Positions 53,788 to 63,181 of a DNA stretch of 64,000 nt are shown piece by piece. The notes under the pieces were generated by a model. That model did not search any database. It saw nothing but the letters and a program-made list of their open reading frames with translations, and was not told the origin of the DNA. Source of the DNA: Peptococcaceae bacterium (GTDB taxonomy: Bacteria > Bacillota > Desulfitobacteriia > Desulfitobacteriales > Syntrophobotulaceae); NCBI GenBank assembly GCA_009782825.1, contig WRII01000005.1:1-64000 (forward strand). Reading direction: 5' to 3'. Every line of letters starts with the position of its first letter. The stretch's first letter is position 1. The position numbers and the translations under genes were made by a program.

Positions 53788-54030
53788 CTACTCAACCTCG
53801 TAAATCGTCATGGTCATGGCATCCTGCTCCTTAGACAGCCCAAACATCAAATTATGTTTGCGTAAATTGCGGTTGAGAAAATCCACAATCTTATACATGT
53901 TATCGTAAGCTTCAAACTTCTGAGCGCCGATGAGATCCAGCTTACCTGAATGGGCCTGTCCCTTGTCGTCATTGTCGTCATAAGCTCCACCCGTATTAGC
54001 GGCATCAAGAAGGTTAACCTTTTTCAACAT
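53788..54030 (-). CDS. DUF4264 (YpmA-like) protein
   Basis: A small 80-residue protein of unknown function. The C-terminal half carries NMYKIVDFLNRNLRKHNLMF and GLSKEQDAMTMTIYE, the family pattern of YpmA. ATG 54030 begins MLKKVNLLD; a longer frame from 54054 is possible. It ends next to surE and starts about 45 bp after folE. Confidence 0.75.
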   Translation of the reverse strand: MLKKVNLLDAANTGGAYDDNDDKGQAHSGKLDLIGAQKFEAYDNMYKIVDFLNRNLRKHNLMFGLSKEQDAMTMTIYEVE

Positions 54031-54073
54031 ATCATCATCCCCCCATACTCCCATACTCCCTTCTATCTCCTGA

Positions 54074-54640
54074 TCACCCTCCCCGAATCAGCGCAAACGC
54101 CTCAGCCCGCGTCGCCCCATTAGATTCAAAAATGCCGCGCACCGCCGACGTCAGCGTCTTCGATCCCGGCTTCTTGACACCCCGCAGGGTCATGCACAGA
54201 TGTTCTGCCTCAAGCACCACCAACACCCCCCGCGCATCCAGTTCCTGGACAATGGTATCCGCAACCTGGGTTGTCAAGCGCTCCTGCAGCTGAGGTCGGC
54301 GGCTGAACGTCTCAAGCACCCGCACCAATTTTGACAAACCGGAAATTCTGCCCTGGCGCGGGATATAGGCAACATGGGCTTGCCCCACAAAAGGCAATAA
54401 GTGATGTTCGCACATGGAATAAAAAGGAATGTCCTTAACAATAACCATCTCCTCATGACCTTCCTTGAACTGGATCATGAGATCCTCATCAGGATCCTCC
54501 CTCAGTCCAGAAAAAGCTTCGGCATAAAAACGCGCCACCCTCGCCGGCGTCTCCCTCAGCCCTTCCCGGTTCGGATCTTCCCCGATAGCCTCAAGTATCA
54601 TGGTCACAGCCGTTTCAATTTTTTCCTGATCAAACGCCAT
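54074..54640 (-). CDS. folE: GTP cyclohydrolase I
   Basis: First enzyme of folate synthesis. The zinc and catalytic motif is [22 protein letters not shown] (Cys and His ligands), followed by [20 protein letters not shown] and [18 protein letters not shown] with the second Cys. It is 188 residues, the usual length for bacterial FolE. It is the first gene of the folE-DUF4264-surE run. Confidence 0.97.
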   Translation of the reverse strand: MAFDQEKIETAVTMILEAIGEDPNREGLRETPARVARFYAEAFSGLREDPDEDLMIQFKEGHEEMVIVKDIPFYSMCEHHLLPFVGQAHVAYIPRQGRISGLSKLVRVLETFSRRPQLQERLTTQVADTIVQELDARGVLVVLEAEHLCMTLRGVKKPGSKTLTSAVRGIFESNGATRAEAFALIRGG

Positions 54641-54775
54641 TATCTTTACCTCAAAAAGTACATTGTGATCACATCACATGATTTAGTAAACATGCATTTG
54701 ATTTTATCATAGACTTGATCTATCGGCAAAAATCCGGAAATCTTGAAATTTTGGTGCAGAACTCGTCAAGCCTCG

Positions 54776-54911
54776 AACAAAGGGCAAGCAGAGGGGGCGA
54801 ACAGTTATAAGCTGCGACTTTGCTGAGGAAAATCCTGAGCAACGCAGCGCGTTGATCAGGATTTTCTCAGCATGGAGCGCGTTAAATGTTCGCCCCCTCT
54901 GCTTGCCCGCC
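54776..54911. repeat. dispersed palindromic repeat with nested hairpins
   Basis: Outer arms GGGCAAGCAGAGGGGGCGAA and TTCGCCCCCTCTGCTTGCCC are exact complements. Inner arms CTGAGGAAAATCCTGAGCAA and GATCAGGATTTTCTCAG also pair. The element is about 135 bp in the 54641-54945 gap, which has no gene. A partial copy lies at the left edge of the window (1-150). Confidence 0.85.
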
Positions 54912-54914
54912 TTA

Positions 54915-54940
54915 GGGACTGTAACTAAATAACTTTGACA
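54915..54940. repeat. solitary MITE terminal repeat
   Basis: GGGACTGTAACTAAATAACT followed by TTGACA, identical to the left end of the MITEs at 19174 and 37907, with no matching right end downstream. It touches the end of the palindromic repeat and lies 6 bp from the TPR gene stop. Confidence 0.85.
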
Positions 54941-54945
54941 GGCAA

Positions 54946-56100
54946 TTAAGCATACTTCAGCAGTTCATTATAACAGTCCACCGAATACTCATACTCTTGC
55001 TTTTGTTCATAAATATTACCCAAGAGAATCCATGCCTTGTCAGCATCCGGTTCAAGGGCCAGAATTTTTTTGAGGACATCAATCCCCTCAGACCATTGTC
55101 CTCGCTGCGCGTAACAGACAGCCAGGTTGTACATGATAGTCACATCCTCACATTCGCCCTCCTTGAGAGCCGTCTTGTAATATTCAATGGCTTTGCGGCT
55201 GCGTCCCAGGGCCATGGAAATATAGCCAAGATTGTTCAGAATAATCGCATCATCCGAACACAATTCATAAGCCTTCCTGAGAAGCGGATATGCTTTTTCC
55301 GGCTTCCCCAGCTTCTGATAGACCCCTGCCAGATTGGACAAAACATCCAGGTTCTCTGACTCTGCCCGCAGCACCCGCTCATATTTGCGGCAAGCTTTAT
55401 CCAGATCCCCATACAGGGCCTGACAATAAGCCCAGCGAACCAACGTCTCGTTGGATCCCGCGTACCAGTAAGCCCGTTTATAACTGTTGTTAGCCCCAGC
55501 CAGAAACTTAAGCTTCAGCTGAGCCTCCGCCTTCATTTCCCAATAAATACTGCTGCGGGGCTTGAGGCTGCAGCACCCGGCAAAGCAGTTGAGCGCATCC
55601 TGATAATTTTCGCAGCAGAAATGGATATTCCCCAGCCTGAAGAGGATCGCGGCATTTTCCGGATAAGTACATTTTGCGCGATTGAGTACAGCAATAGCCA
55701 TATCCCATTCCCCCATCTCAAGGAGGCAGTCTGCGTGAAGAGTAAAAGCCTTAAGGGTGGAATTCTCATGTTTTCCCGCCTCCTCCATATGAGCAAGAGC
55801 CTCTTGTAAAAGCCCTTGTCCATAGCTGCATTGAGCGAGAAGTAAATACACTTCGCCTATCTGGCTTTTCAACGCCCGGGGTAAAACCGTACACAAATAG
55901 TCCTTAGGCTCCTGATAAATCTGCCGGGCAATGAGCTTACGCACTTCTTTGAAACGGATCGTCTCCCCAGGATCCTCCTTGAGCATATCAATCCATTTAT
56001 CAATATCCTCAGACCCATCGGCGCCGCCAACACGTTTTCTGGGATCAAACCGTTTCCAGTCCAACGCCTTAAGATTTGACGCAAACTCCTTCCATTGCAT
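54946..56100 (-). CDS. TPR-repeat protein
   Basis: A 384-residue protein made of about nine 34-residue TPR helix pairs from residue ~75 on (for example AAILFRLGNIHFCCENYQDA, DAIILNNLGYISMALGRSRK, DVTIMYNLAVCYAQRGQWSE). The N-terminal ~70 residues are charged and not TPR. It probably mediates protein contacts; no enzyme domain is present. Its 3' end lies just inside a repeat cluster. Confidence 0.87.
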   Translation of the reverse strand: MQWKEFASNLKALDWKRFDPRKRVGGADGSEDIDKWIDMLKEDPGETIRFKEVRKLIARQIYQEPKDYLCTVLPRALKSQIGEVYLLLAQCSYGQGLLQEALAHMEEAGKHENSTLKAFTLHADCLLEMGEWDMAIAVLNRAKCTYPENAAILFRLGNIHFCCENYQDALNCFAGCCSLKPRSSIYWEMKAEAQLKLKFLAGANNSYKRAYWYAGSNETLVRWAYCQALYGDLDKACRKYERVLRAESENLDVLSNLAGVYQKLGKPEKAYPLLRKAYELCSDDAIILNNLGYISMALGRSRKAIEYYKTALKEGECEDVTIMYNLAVCYAQRGQWSEGIDVLKKILALEPDADKAWILLGNIYEQKQEYEYSVDCYNELLKYA

Positions 56101-56300
56101 AAGCCATATCTCCTCTCCTTACAGTTGATATCCCTCAACTGTGGTTTAGAGTAAGACCTTTCTCTCTGGCTCCCTCTATTCCCTTCGCCAACTCCCAAAA
56201 TCGTTCTACAAAACCCCCCTTCTTTTCGAGTCTTTTGCCAGAAATCACGATCATTAGAGATATTCAATAATTTTAGATGATTCTTTTTTATCACATCATG

Positions 56301-56666
56301 TCACTGTGCACAGGGAATATAAATCTCCTGCCCGGCCGTCAGATATGTACTCTTAAGGTCGTTATATTTGAGGGTCTGCTCAATAAGAATATGAGATTCA
56401 CTATCTGGAAAAGCCTGAGAAACCAACTGCCATAGACTATCGCCTTCCTGAACCGTGATCAGCTTGTAGCTGACCTCCTCCCCGTTGTTCACCGCAAAAT
56501 TCTTGGCCGCCGTACCTTCTGCCAACACCGTGGAAGAAACCACAAAGAGCACTAGGGCACTCATCACCCCTAAAACCCCCAAGATCCCCAAGACCCCTCT
56601 CCCGGACTTTCCCCTGGTCAGAACTCCATTTATGACCTCAGCCGTTAATGCGTTTGGGTGTGCCAT
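56301..56666 (-). CDS. yneA: LysM protein, YneA-like SOS cell-division inhibitor
   Basis: A 121-residue protein with a membrane anchor (residues ~24-45) and a C-terminal LysM domain (YKLITVQEGDSLWQLVSQAF ... LTAGQEIYIP). Position and layout match yneA of Bacillus, which is divergent from lexA and blocks division after DNA damage. Two perfect LexA boxes (56697, 56724) lie just upstream. The anchor is encoded by 9-bp repeats of the type GTCTTGGGG, giving LGILGVLGV. The ribosome site GAAAGGGGAAGG precedes the ATG. Confidence 0.87.
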   Translation of the reverse strand: MAHPNALTAEVINGVLTRGKSGRGVLGILGVLGVMSALVLFVVSSTVLAEGTAAKNFAVNNGEEVSYKLITVQEGDSLWQLVSQAFPDSESHILIEQTLKYNDLKSTYLTAGQEIYIPCAQ

Positions 56667-56696
56667 TTTCCTTCCCCTTTCGAGTTAAAATAACAA

Positions 56697-56708
56697 GAAC
56701 ATATGTTC
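56697..56708. promoter_or_regulatory. LexA box 1
   Basis: The perfect palindrome GAACATATGTTC, core of the Gram-positive SOS box. It lies 30 bp upstream of the yneA start. Confidence 0.9.
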
Positions 56709-56723
56709 TATTTAAAAATACAC

Positions 56724-56735
56724 GAACATATGTTC
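56724..56735. promoter_or_regulatory. LexA box 2
   Basis: A second exact GAACATATGTTC, 27 bp from the first (centre to centre), in a CGAACATATGTTCC context. It lies between yneA and lexA and can serve either gene. Confidence 0.9.
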
Positions 56736-56764
56736 CTTGTCAAGGGATTTTCCTGAATTTTTCT

Positions 56765-56778
56765 CGAACATGAGTTTG
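56765..56778. promoter_or_regulatory. weak LexA box 3 near the lexA promoter
   Basis: CGAACATGAGTTTG matches the SOS box in most positions. It lies closer to lexA than boxes 1 and 2 and could give autoregulation. It is weaker than the other two. Confidence 0.5.
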
Positions 56779-56876
56779 TATTTTTTGCCATGCTGTGTTA
56801 GACTAAATATGTATCCACATTATTAAAAGGATATCAACATTAAAAAATGATATCAACACCAAAGAAAGGCATCATC

Positions 56877-57518
56877 ATGAAAGACTTAAGTTCCCGCCAA
56901 CAGCAGATCCTCACCTACATCAAACAGCATCTCTCCCAAAAAGGCTACCCCCCTTCCGTCCGCGAAATCGGCGAAGCCATCGGCCTGTCCTCCAGCTCGA
57001 CGGTTCATTTTCACCTGAACGCTCTCGAGGAAAAAGGCTGCCTGCGCCGGGATCCCACCAAACCCCGCGCCATTGAACTGCTCACTACCCCCGACAGCCC
57101 CCTCTCCGATTCCGCCGATGATCTCTCTCTGCCCCAGGTTTCCTACGCCCCTATCATTGGACACGTCACAGCCGGCGCTCCCATTCTGGCGCTGGAGAAT
57201 ATCGAGGACTATTTTCCGATCCCCGCAGATCTTGCCCGGGACGATGACGTCTTTTTCCTGCGGGTTCGGGGAGATAGTATGATCGAAGCCGGCATTCTGG
57301 ACAAAGATCTCCTCCTGGTGCGCCAGCAATCCTCAGCAAAAAACAGTGACATTGTCGTCGCCATGCTCGCCGACGATCTCGTCACTGTAAAACGCTTCTT
57401 TATGGAAAAAAATCGTGTGCGCCTGCAACCGGAAAACGCCGCCATGGAACCCATTTACTCCCGGGACGTTTCCGTGCTTGGCAAAGTCATTGGTGTCTTT
57501 CGGACTTTGGTAAGTTGA
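56877..57518 (+). CDS. lexA: LexA repressor
   Basis: SOS repressor-protease, 213 residues. The winged-helix N-terminus ([40 protein letters not shown]) is followed by the self-cleavage Ala-Gly in HVTAGAPI (residue ~97), catalytic Ser in [10 protein letters not shown] and Lys in [11 protein letters not shown] 56877 is preceded by AGAAAGG; the frame from 56847 adds ten unsupported residues. It is divergent from yneA with LexA boxes between them, as in Bacillus. Confidence 0.96.
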   Translation: MKDLSSRQQQILTYIKQHLSQKGYPPSVREIGEAIGLSSSSTVHFHLNALEEKGCLRRDPTKPRAIELLTTPDSPLSDSADDLSLPQVSYAPIIGHVTAGAPILALENIEDYFPIPADLARDDDVFFLRVRGDSMIEAGILDKDLLLVRQQSSAKNSDIVVAMLADDLVTVKRFFMEKNRVRLQPENAAMEPIYSRDVSVLGKVIGVFRTLVS

Positions 57519-57539
57519 CAGGACTATTAGCACCTTACA

Positions 57540-57616
57540 GACGCGAAGCGTCAATAAAAAACAAGAAAATCCAATACTGACCACTGACCACTGACCACTT
57601 GCGGGCAAAGCCCGCA
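57540..57616. repeat. dispersed repeat family 2, copy between lexA and ddl
   Basis: GACGCGAAGCGTCAATAAAA, then ACAAGAAAATCC, three TGACCACT units and TTGCGGGCAAAGCCCGCATT. It fills the gap between the convergent lexA and ddl genes; the last base touches the ddl stop codon. Confidence 0.9.
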
Positions 57617-58720
57617 TTAGACAAGCTGACGATTCCGCCTTAACACACACCGATTAATCCCAATTTCAATCAGACGATCCAACAACTCGCCATAAGGCAC
57701 ACCCGAAACCTCCCAGAGTTTCGAATACATCGAAATATTCGTAAATCCCGGCATTGTATTGATCTCGTTGACATAAATCTCCCCTTCAGCCGTCACAAAA
57801 AAATCTACACGGCTCGGACCCGACGCATCCACACCCCGAAAAGTCTCGCAGGCATATTTCTGCAGCCGTTTAACCAGATGCTCCTCCAAAGACGCCGGGT
57901 ACACAAGACGTGCCGAATCATTCACATATTTTGCCTCATAATCATAAAACCCATCCGTGGGAATAATCTCTCCCGGCAAAGACGCCTGAGAATTATGGGT
58001 ATCTCCCAAAACTGACACCTCTATCTCACGGCCAACAATCTCCGCCTCAATAACAATTTTATTATCAAACCCCAACGCAAACTCCACAGCCTTTTTCAGC
58101 CCCATGCGATCCTTAGCCCGGGTAATACCCACACTAGACCCCAAGTTAGCCGGCTTAATAAAACACGGATACCCCAGATCCTCCTCCACAGCTTGGAGCA
58201 GCGCCTCCTCGTTCCCGCTCACGAAGTCACTGTCAAAAACCAAATATGGCCCCACAGGCAATCCCGCCTGGGCAATAACCGCCTTCATACGATCTTTATC
58301 CATAGCCAGAGCCGACCCCAGAATCCCCGATCCCACATAGGATATCCCCGCCAGCTCCAAAGCCCCCTGGACTGTCCCATCCTCGCCGTTAGGCCCATGC
58401 AGAACCGGAAAAACCACATCACAGAGCCCCTGATCTTGGGGCAAACTCTTGTCAAGCCCCACAAAACGCGGCGATGTGGGATCCAAAGCCAAGGTCACCG
58501 CCTGATGATGGGGCAGAACCACCCCATCAGCACTTCCCAGCCACTCCTCTGGCTGAACATTCCAAAACCATCTGCCCTCTTTGTCAATCCCCACCGCAAA
58601 AACCTCATACCGATCCCGATCCAGCGCCTCAATCACCGACGCCGCCGATCTGATGGAAACCTCATGCTCTCCCGATTTTCCACCGAAAAGAACCACCACT
58701 TTTTTCTTCAATGGACTCAT
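57617..58720 (-). CDS. ddl: D-alanine--D-alanine ligase
   Basis: ATP-grasp ligase that makes D-Ala-D-Ala. It opens with VVVLFGGKSGEHEVSIRSAA, has GPNGEDGTVQGALELAGISY, the ATP site HxSSVGI-like NLGSSVGITRA, and the C-terminal SRVDFFVTAEGEIYVNEINT MPGFTNISMYSKLWE block (shown split). It is 367 residues. It works with the MurF-Alr fusion at 27700. The start could lie a few codons later. Confidence 0.96.
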   Translation of the reverse strand: MSPLKKKVVVLFGGKSGEHEVSIRSAASVIEALDRDRYEVFAVGIDKEGRWFWNVQPEEWLGSADGVVLPHHQAVTLALDPTSPRFVGLDKSLPQDQGLCDVVFPVLHGPNGEDGTVQGALELAGISYVGSGILGSALAMDKDRMKAVIAQAGLPVGPYLVFDSDFVSGNEEALLQAVEEDLGYPCFIKPANLGSSVGITRAKDRMGLKKAVEFALGFDNKIVIEAEIVGREIEVSVLGDTHNSQASLPGEIIPTDGFYDYEAKYVNDSARLVYPASLEEHLVKRLQKYACETFRGVDASGPSRVDFFVTAEGEIYVNEINTMPGFTNISMYSKLWEVSGVPYGELLDRLIEIGINRCVLRRNRQLV

Positions 58721-58799
58721 GCCGCTCCTCCTTATAAATAGATTTTCCAGGAATTCTCATGTGGCCTCTGCCTCATGGGCGTTTTTACTTCATTGCAAC

Positions 58800-60179
58800 T
58801 CATTTATAGCCTTCTGTCAGCTGCCCCTGTTCCCACAACCTCAGTGCCGCCCGCACATGAATCTCCTCCAAATAGAGGTACGAACACCCCCCCTGCAAAA
58901 ACACATCATAGGGCGGCCGCAGCGGCCCATCGGCCGAAAACTCACTGGTTGCCCCCTGAATAAAAGTCCCTCCCGCCATAATCACTTCATCTGTATAGCC
59001 CGGCATTTCCCCCGGAACAGGATGGACATGAGCATCAATGGGTGATATCGCGTGAAGCCCTTGACAGAACGCAATCATTTTTTCTCGATCCTTTAAACGT
59101 ATAGCCTGGATAATATCCGTCCGCGGTTCATAAGGTTCGGGACTCACGTCAAACCCCAGCGCCTGCCAAAATCCCGCCGCAAAAACTGCCCCCTTCAGCG
59201 CTTCAAACACTGTCAGCGGACTTAAGTACAATCCCTGCACCATGAGACGCGCCATCTCGCCCGTAGCCCCCAGCTCCAAGCCAATCCCCGGAGCCGCAAA
59301 GCGCGCCGCCGCCCTTTCCACCAAGTCCCTTCTCCCAGCCACATATCCTCCAGAAGGCGCAAGAGTTCCACCCAGATTTTTGATAAGCGACCCCGCCAGC
59401 AGATCGGCTCCCACATGACCCGGCTCCACATCCTCCACAAGCTCCCCATAACAATTATCCACAAAAATAATAATATCAGGAAATCTCTCTTTTGCAAAGC
59501 GGATAAAATCCTCGATTTGACGCATATTCACAGCGCCCCGCCAAGCATATCCCTTGGATCTCTGCAAGGCAAACATTCTCACTTTTTGCGCCTGAGAGGC
59601 AGCCCGATCCATTTGGTTAACTTGGACCACACACCTCTCAATAGCCGCGTAATCCAAAGTATGATCAGCCATCAGATCAACCGCCTGAAAGGAAACCCCA
59701 TATTCCGCCAAGCTTCCCACAGCCTGTCCCCGGACACCCATCACCGTCTGCAATGTATCATAAGGCTGCCCTGTAACAAAGACCAGGACATCTCCCGGCT
59801 TCAGGTTCCCAAACAGCGCCGCGCTGATGGCATGAGTCCCCGACACAAACTGATGCCGCACCAACGCGCACTCCGTCCCCATAAGAACAGCCACAATGCG
59901 GTCCATCCCTTCCCGTCCCCGATCATCCAGGCCATATCCGGTGCTGCCACGCAGATCGCTTCCCGCCAGGCGGGCCCGACAGAAAGACTCCACAACCCGC
60001 CGATGGTTACGACGCGCTATTTCTGTCAGCTCAGGCAATTTCCCGGCCAGAACCTCCTGACCCCGTTCGTACGCCTGCCCAATCCAAGGCGGCAACGGCA
60101 GCAAAGACTCTCTTGTTCCAAAATCCCCCATTAACGACAGATCCCCTTCATCCGCATCAGCACATCCAATCAACGCCAA
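58800..60179 (-). CDS. YnbB-like PLP enzyme (methionine gamma-lyase family)
   Basis: A 459-residue PLP-dependent protein of the group annotated as aluminium-resistance or methionine gamma-lyase family (YnbB). Characteristic stretches are STGYGLDDRGREGMDRIVAV, RHQFVSGTHAISAALFGNLK, FVDNCYGELVEDVEPGHVGA and the PLP-Lys segment SLIKNLGGTLAPSGGYVAG. The true activity is unproven. The gene commonly neighbours lexA in Clostridia. A ~83-bp part (58883-58967) is duplicated at 26285-26367. Confidence 0.9.
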   Translation of the reverse strand: MALIGCADADEGDLSLMGDFGTRESLLPLPPWIGQAYERGQEVLAGKLPELTEIARRNHRRVVESFCRARLAGSDLRGSTGYGLDDRGREGMDRIVAVLMGTECALVRHQFVSGTHAISAALFGNLKPGDVLVFVTGQPYDTLQTVMGVRGQAVGSLAEYGVSFQAVDLMADHTLDYAAIERCVVQVNQMDRAASQAQKVRMFALQRSKGYAWRGAVNMRQIEDFIRFAKERFPDIIIFVDNCYGELVEDVEPGHVGADLLAGSLIKNLGGTLAPSGGYVAGRRDLVERAAARFAAPGIGLELGATGEMARLMVQGLYLSPLTVFEALKGAVFAAGFWQALGFDVSPEPYEPRTDIIQAIRLKDREKMIAFCQGLHAISPIDAHVHPVPGEMPGYTDEVIMAGGTFIQGATSEFSADGPLRPPYDVFLQGGCSYLYLEEIHVRAALRLWEQGQLTEGYK

Positions 60180-60199
60180 TCCCTATCTCCGGCGCAATG

Positions 60200-60841
60200 T
60201 CACCGAATCATCATATTGAACTTCCTCTCATGCCCAATCGTCGTCACATCCTCGTGGCCCGGAAAAACAGCTGTGGAATCAGGCAGCGACATAAGATGCG
60301 TCTGGATACCCGTGACCAGCTTCCTCATATCCCCGCCCGGAAAATCTGTGCGCCCTACCGCTTCCTTGAACAACGTATCCCCACTGAAAACACCGTCCAC
60401 TGTTTTCAAACAAATTCCTCCCGGAGTGTGGCCAGGGGTATGCAGCACCTCCACAGACAGCTTTCCCACCGGAATCACATCACCATGCTCCAACACATCC
60501 ACAACACCGGCAGCCATACTGAAAGGCTTTCTGGAAACAAAAGCTGTCAGATTAAGGATGGCATTCGTCAGCATCCCCAGATCGTCCTTATGAATAGATA
60601 CCGCCAAGTCGTGAGCCTCTCTGAGCTCCTCCGCCGCGCCAACATGATCGATATGCCCATGAGTCAGCACAATGCGTTCCAGCGTCACCCCGTTCTCCTC
60701 AGCCCACGCCATAATCTCCGGCGCGTTGTCCCCCGGATCAATAACAATACCCTTCATGGTGTCCGGGCAGTAATGCACATAGCAGTTCATGGTCATGCCC
60801 GGCATATAGGTCTTTAATGTGACAATTTTGCGTAAAAACAT
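60200..60841 (-). CDS. metallo-beta-lactamase-fold hydrolase
   Basis: A 213-residue MBL-fold enzyme with the metal site LTHGHIDHVGAAEELR, GHTPGGICL, a SGDTLFKEAVGRTDFPGGD strand and VFPGHEDVTTIGHE at the C-terminus. This is the glyoxalase II-like subgroup (hydroxyacylglutathione hydrolase-like); the substrate is not determined. ATG 60841 is behind AGGGGG; a frame from 60922 extends it without support. It lies downstream of rel, as is common in Clostridia. Confidence 0.9.
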   Translation of the reverse strand: MFLRKIVTLKTYMPGMTMNCYVHYCPDTMKGIVIDPGDNAPEIMAWAEENGVTLERIVLTHGHIDHVGAAEELREAHDLAVSIHKDDLGMLTNAILNLTAFVSRKPFSMAAGVVDVLEHGDVIPVGKLSVEVLHTPGHTPGGICLKTVDGVFSGDTLFKEAVGRTDFPGGDMRKLVTGIQTHLMSLPDSTAVFPGHEDVTTIGHERKFNMMIR

Positions 60842-61012
60842 AATGTCCCCCTGCTTCAGATTTCTAGAATTACACAGCTTTGTTCGTAATATTTCACACG
60901 TATGTAGATCTCTCAGTAACATTATTATACCGAGTCATACCATATTGTCAAAGTAGGAGTGTGTTTATTTTATTGTACTTAACAATTGCTATTGCCCTTC
61001 CAATATGCCGCC

Positions 61013-63178
61013 TCAGACCCTCTCCGCCACCACAACATCCCTCACCCGGCGCAGCTTCTCCAAAATAGCGCCCAAATGGCTCAAATCCCGAACCTCGACC
61101 CGCAAATAAACCTGGGACATATGCGCTTTATCCACATGAACCGTCAACCCCAGCAAACGGATATGCGTTTCATTGATCACATTCATAATGTCGGAAATCA
61201 GGTGTGGACCCTCTCTCCCCTCAAGATGAACATCCACAGGATAAAGCGCATCCCGATTCCCCGGAGCCATCCCCATTCCATCCCACATCACATCCACCAT
61301 ACGTTCAGGCTCCTGCGTCTGCAAAGCCATCGCTTGAGGACATGTACAACGATGGATAGAGACCCCGCGGCCCCGGGTCGTATAACCCACTACGTCATCC
61401 CCAGGCATAGGAGAACAGCATTTAGAAAATCGCACCGCCACATTGTCGATCCCTTTCACACGAATACTGGACGCATCGCCCGGCGTACGCTCCTTAGCAA
61501 AATCAATCTCCTCAGGCGCCTGTCGGATCTCTTCCTGAGGCAGCCATTCCTTGAGCTTGAGCAGAACCCGGGTATAGGTAATATTCCCCGCACCCATAAC
61601 CGCGTACAAGTCCTCCACCGTGTTCAGGGAAAAATGTTTCGCAAGACGCTGCATATTTTCTGTAGACAGCACCGTCTCCGGCGACAACCCCATCTTCCAA
61701 GCCTGCTTTTCCACTCCTTCCTTACCTAAGGCAATATGCTCCTCCCGCTTCTCCTTGCGGAACCACTGGCGGATTTTGTTCTTCGCCTGAGACGTCTTCA
61801 CCATGCACACCCAGTCGCGGCTGGGTCCTTGAGGAATTTTTGACGTCAGAATCTCAACAATATCCCCATTCTGCAGTTTCGTTTCAAAAGTCGCGATGCG
61901 GCCATTGATTTTAGCGCCAATACAGCGGTGTCCCACATCCGTGTGAACCCTGTACGCGAAATCAATGGGACAGGAATCCGCCGGCAATTCAATCACATCG
62001 CCTTTGGGAGTAAACACAAACACCGTATCCGCGAACAGGTCAACCTGCAGCGCTTCCATAAATTCTCCCGCATCCTTGGAATCATGCTGCCATTCCAGCA
62101 GCTGGCGCAGCCAAGCCAGCTTTTGCTCAAAACCCGCCTGTGACGCCGCGTTTTCTTTATACTTCCAATGCGCCGCGATGCCATACTCCGCCGTTTGGTG
62201 CATAGCTCGGGTACGGATCTGGATTTCGAAAGGCTCCCCCGCCTTTCCAATCACTGTGGTATGCAACGACTGATAAAGATTCGGTTTTGGCATGGCAATA
62301 TAGTCTTTAAACCGCCCGGGCAAGGGCTTCCATAGGGTATGGATCAGCCCCAGAACCCCATAACACTCATTGACGCTGTCCACAATAACACGGATAGCTG
62401 TCAGATCATAAATCTCACTCAAATCCTTGTTCTGATGCAGCATTTTTCGGTAAATACTGTAGTAATGCTTCGGCCTGCCGGAAATATCAGCATGAACGCC
62501 CACTTCTTCCAAGCGCTCCCGCAGTTGGGATATGACCTCATCAACCTTTCTCTCCCGTTCCTGCCGTTTTAAGGAAATCCCCTCAATCAGATCAAAATAT
62601 TCCTGAGGATGCATGAACTTAAAAGACAAGTCCTCAAGCTCCCATTTAATCTGAAATATCCCCAAGCGATTTGCCAGCGGCGCATAGATCTCTAAAGTCT
62701 CCTGGGCGATAGACTGCTGTTTGTTCGGCGTATGATAGCGGAGCGTTCTCATATTGTGCAGCCGGTCAGCCAGCTTGATCAGAATCACACGAATATCGTT
62801 GGCCATGGCCAAGAACATCTTGCGCAAGTTTTCCACCTGGAGTTCCATCTTAGTTTTGTAGGATATTTTGTTAAGTTTGGTCACTCCGTCCACCAGATTA
62901 GCCACCTCAGCGCCGAATCTGGCCCGCAGCGCCTCCAGCGCAAAGTCAGTATCTTCAGCCACATCATGCAGTAAGGCAGCCTGAATCGTGGCGGCATCCA
63001 TCTCCAGCTCCGCCAAAATAATAGCCGTCTCTAACGGGTGTTGAATATAAGCTTCCCCCGAAATGCGGTACTGGTTCCCATGAGCCTCTTCCGCCAAACG
63101 GAAAGCCTCCGCAATATTGTTCCAGTCCTTTTCATTCACATAGTGAGCTTGTTGTTTAAGATCCTGCATGGATGCCAT
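61013..63178 (-). CDS. relA: bifunctional (p)ppGpp synthetase/hydrolase Rel
   Basis: 721-residue stringent-response enzyme. In order: HD hydrolase (QHPLETAIILAELEMDAATI, LLHDVAEDTDF; intact, residues ~46-80), synthetase (DYIAMPKPNLYQSLHTTVIG), TGS domain (VFVFTPKGDVIELPADSCPI), a zinc-finger-like CCSPMPGDDVVGYTTRGRGV region, and an ACT domain at the end. GAGGTGTAG precedes ATG 63178. It sits 3 bp after the recJ stop, so the two are probably co-transcribed. Confidence 0.97.
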   Translation of the reverse strand: MASMQDLKQQAHYVNEKDWNNIAEAFRLAEEAHGNQYRISGEAYIQHPLETAIILAELEMDAATIQAALLHDVAEDTDFALEALRARFGAEVANLVDGVTKLNKISYKTKMELQVENLRKMFLAMANDIRVILIKLADRLHNMRTLRYHTPNKQQSIAQETLEIYAPLANRLGIFQIKWELEDLSFKFMHPQEYFDLIEGISLKRQERERKVDEVISQLRERLEEVGVHADISGRPKHYYSIYRKMLHQNKDLSEIYDLTAIRVIVDSVNECYGVLGLIHTLWKPLPGRFKDYIAMPKPNLYQSLHTTVIGKAGEPFEIQIRTRAMHQTAEYGIAAHWKYKENAASQAGFEQKLAWLRQLLEWQHDSKDAGEFMEALQVDLFADTVFVFTPKGDVIELPADSCPIDFAYRVHTDVGHRCIGAKINGRIATFETKLQNGDIVEILTSKIPQGPSRDWVCMVKTSQAKNKIRQWFRKEKREEHIALGKEGVEKQAWKMGLSPETVLSTENMQRLAKHFSLNTVEDLYAVMGAGNITYTRVLLKLKEWLPQEEIRQAPEEIDFAKERTPGDASSIRVKGIDNVAVRFSKCCSPMPGDDVVGYTTRGRGVSIHRCTCPQAMALQTQEPERMVDVMWDGMGMAPGNRDALYPVDVHLEGREGPHLISDIMNVINETHIRLLGLTVHVDKAHMSQVYLRVEVRDLSHLGAILEKLRRVRDVVVAERV

Positions 63179-63181
63179 AGT

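Noticed and set aside
57540-57616. Bidirectional terminator between lexA and ddl
   Set aside because: It contains hairpins, but the T-run placement is wrong for either gene and the same sequence is a dispersed repeat, so I list it as a repeat only.
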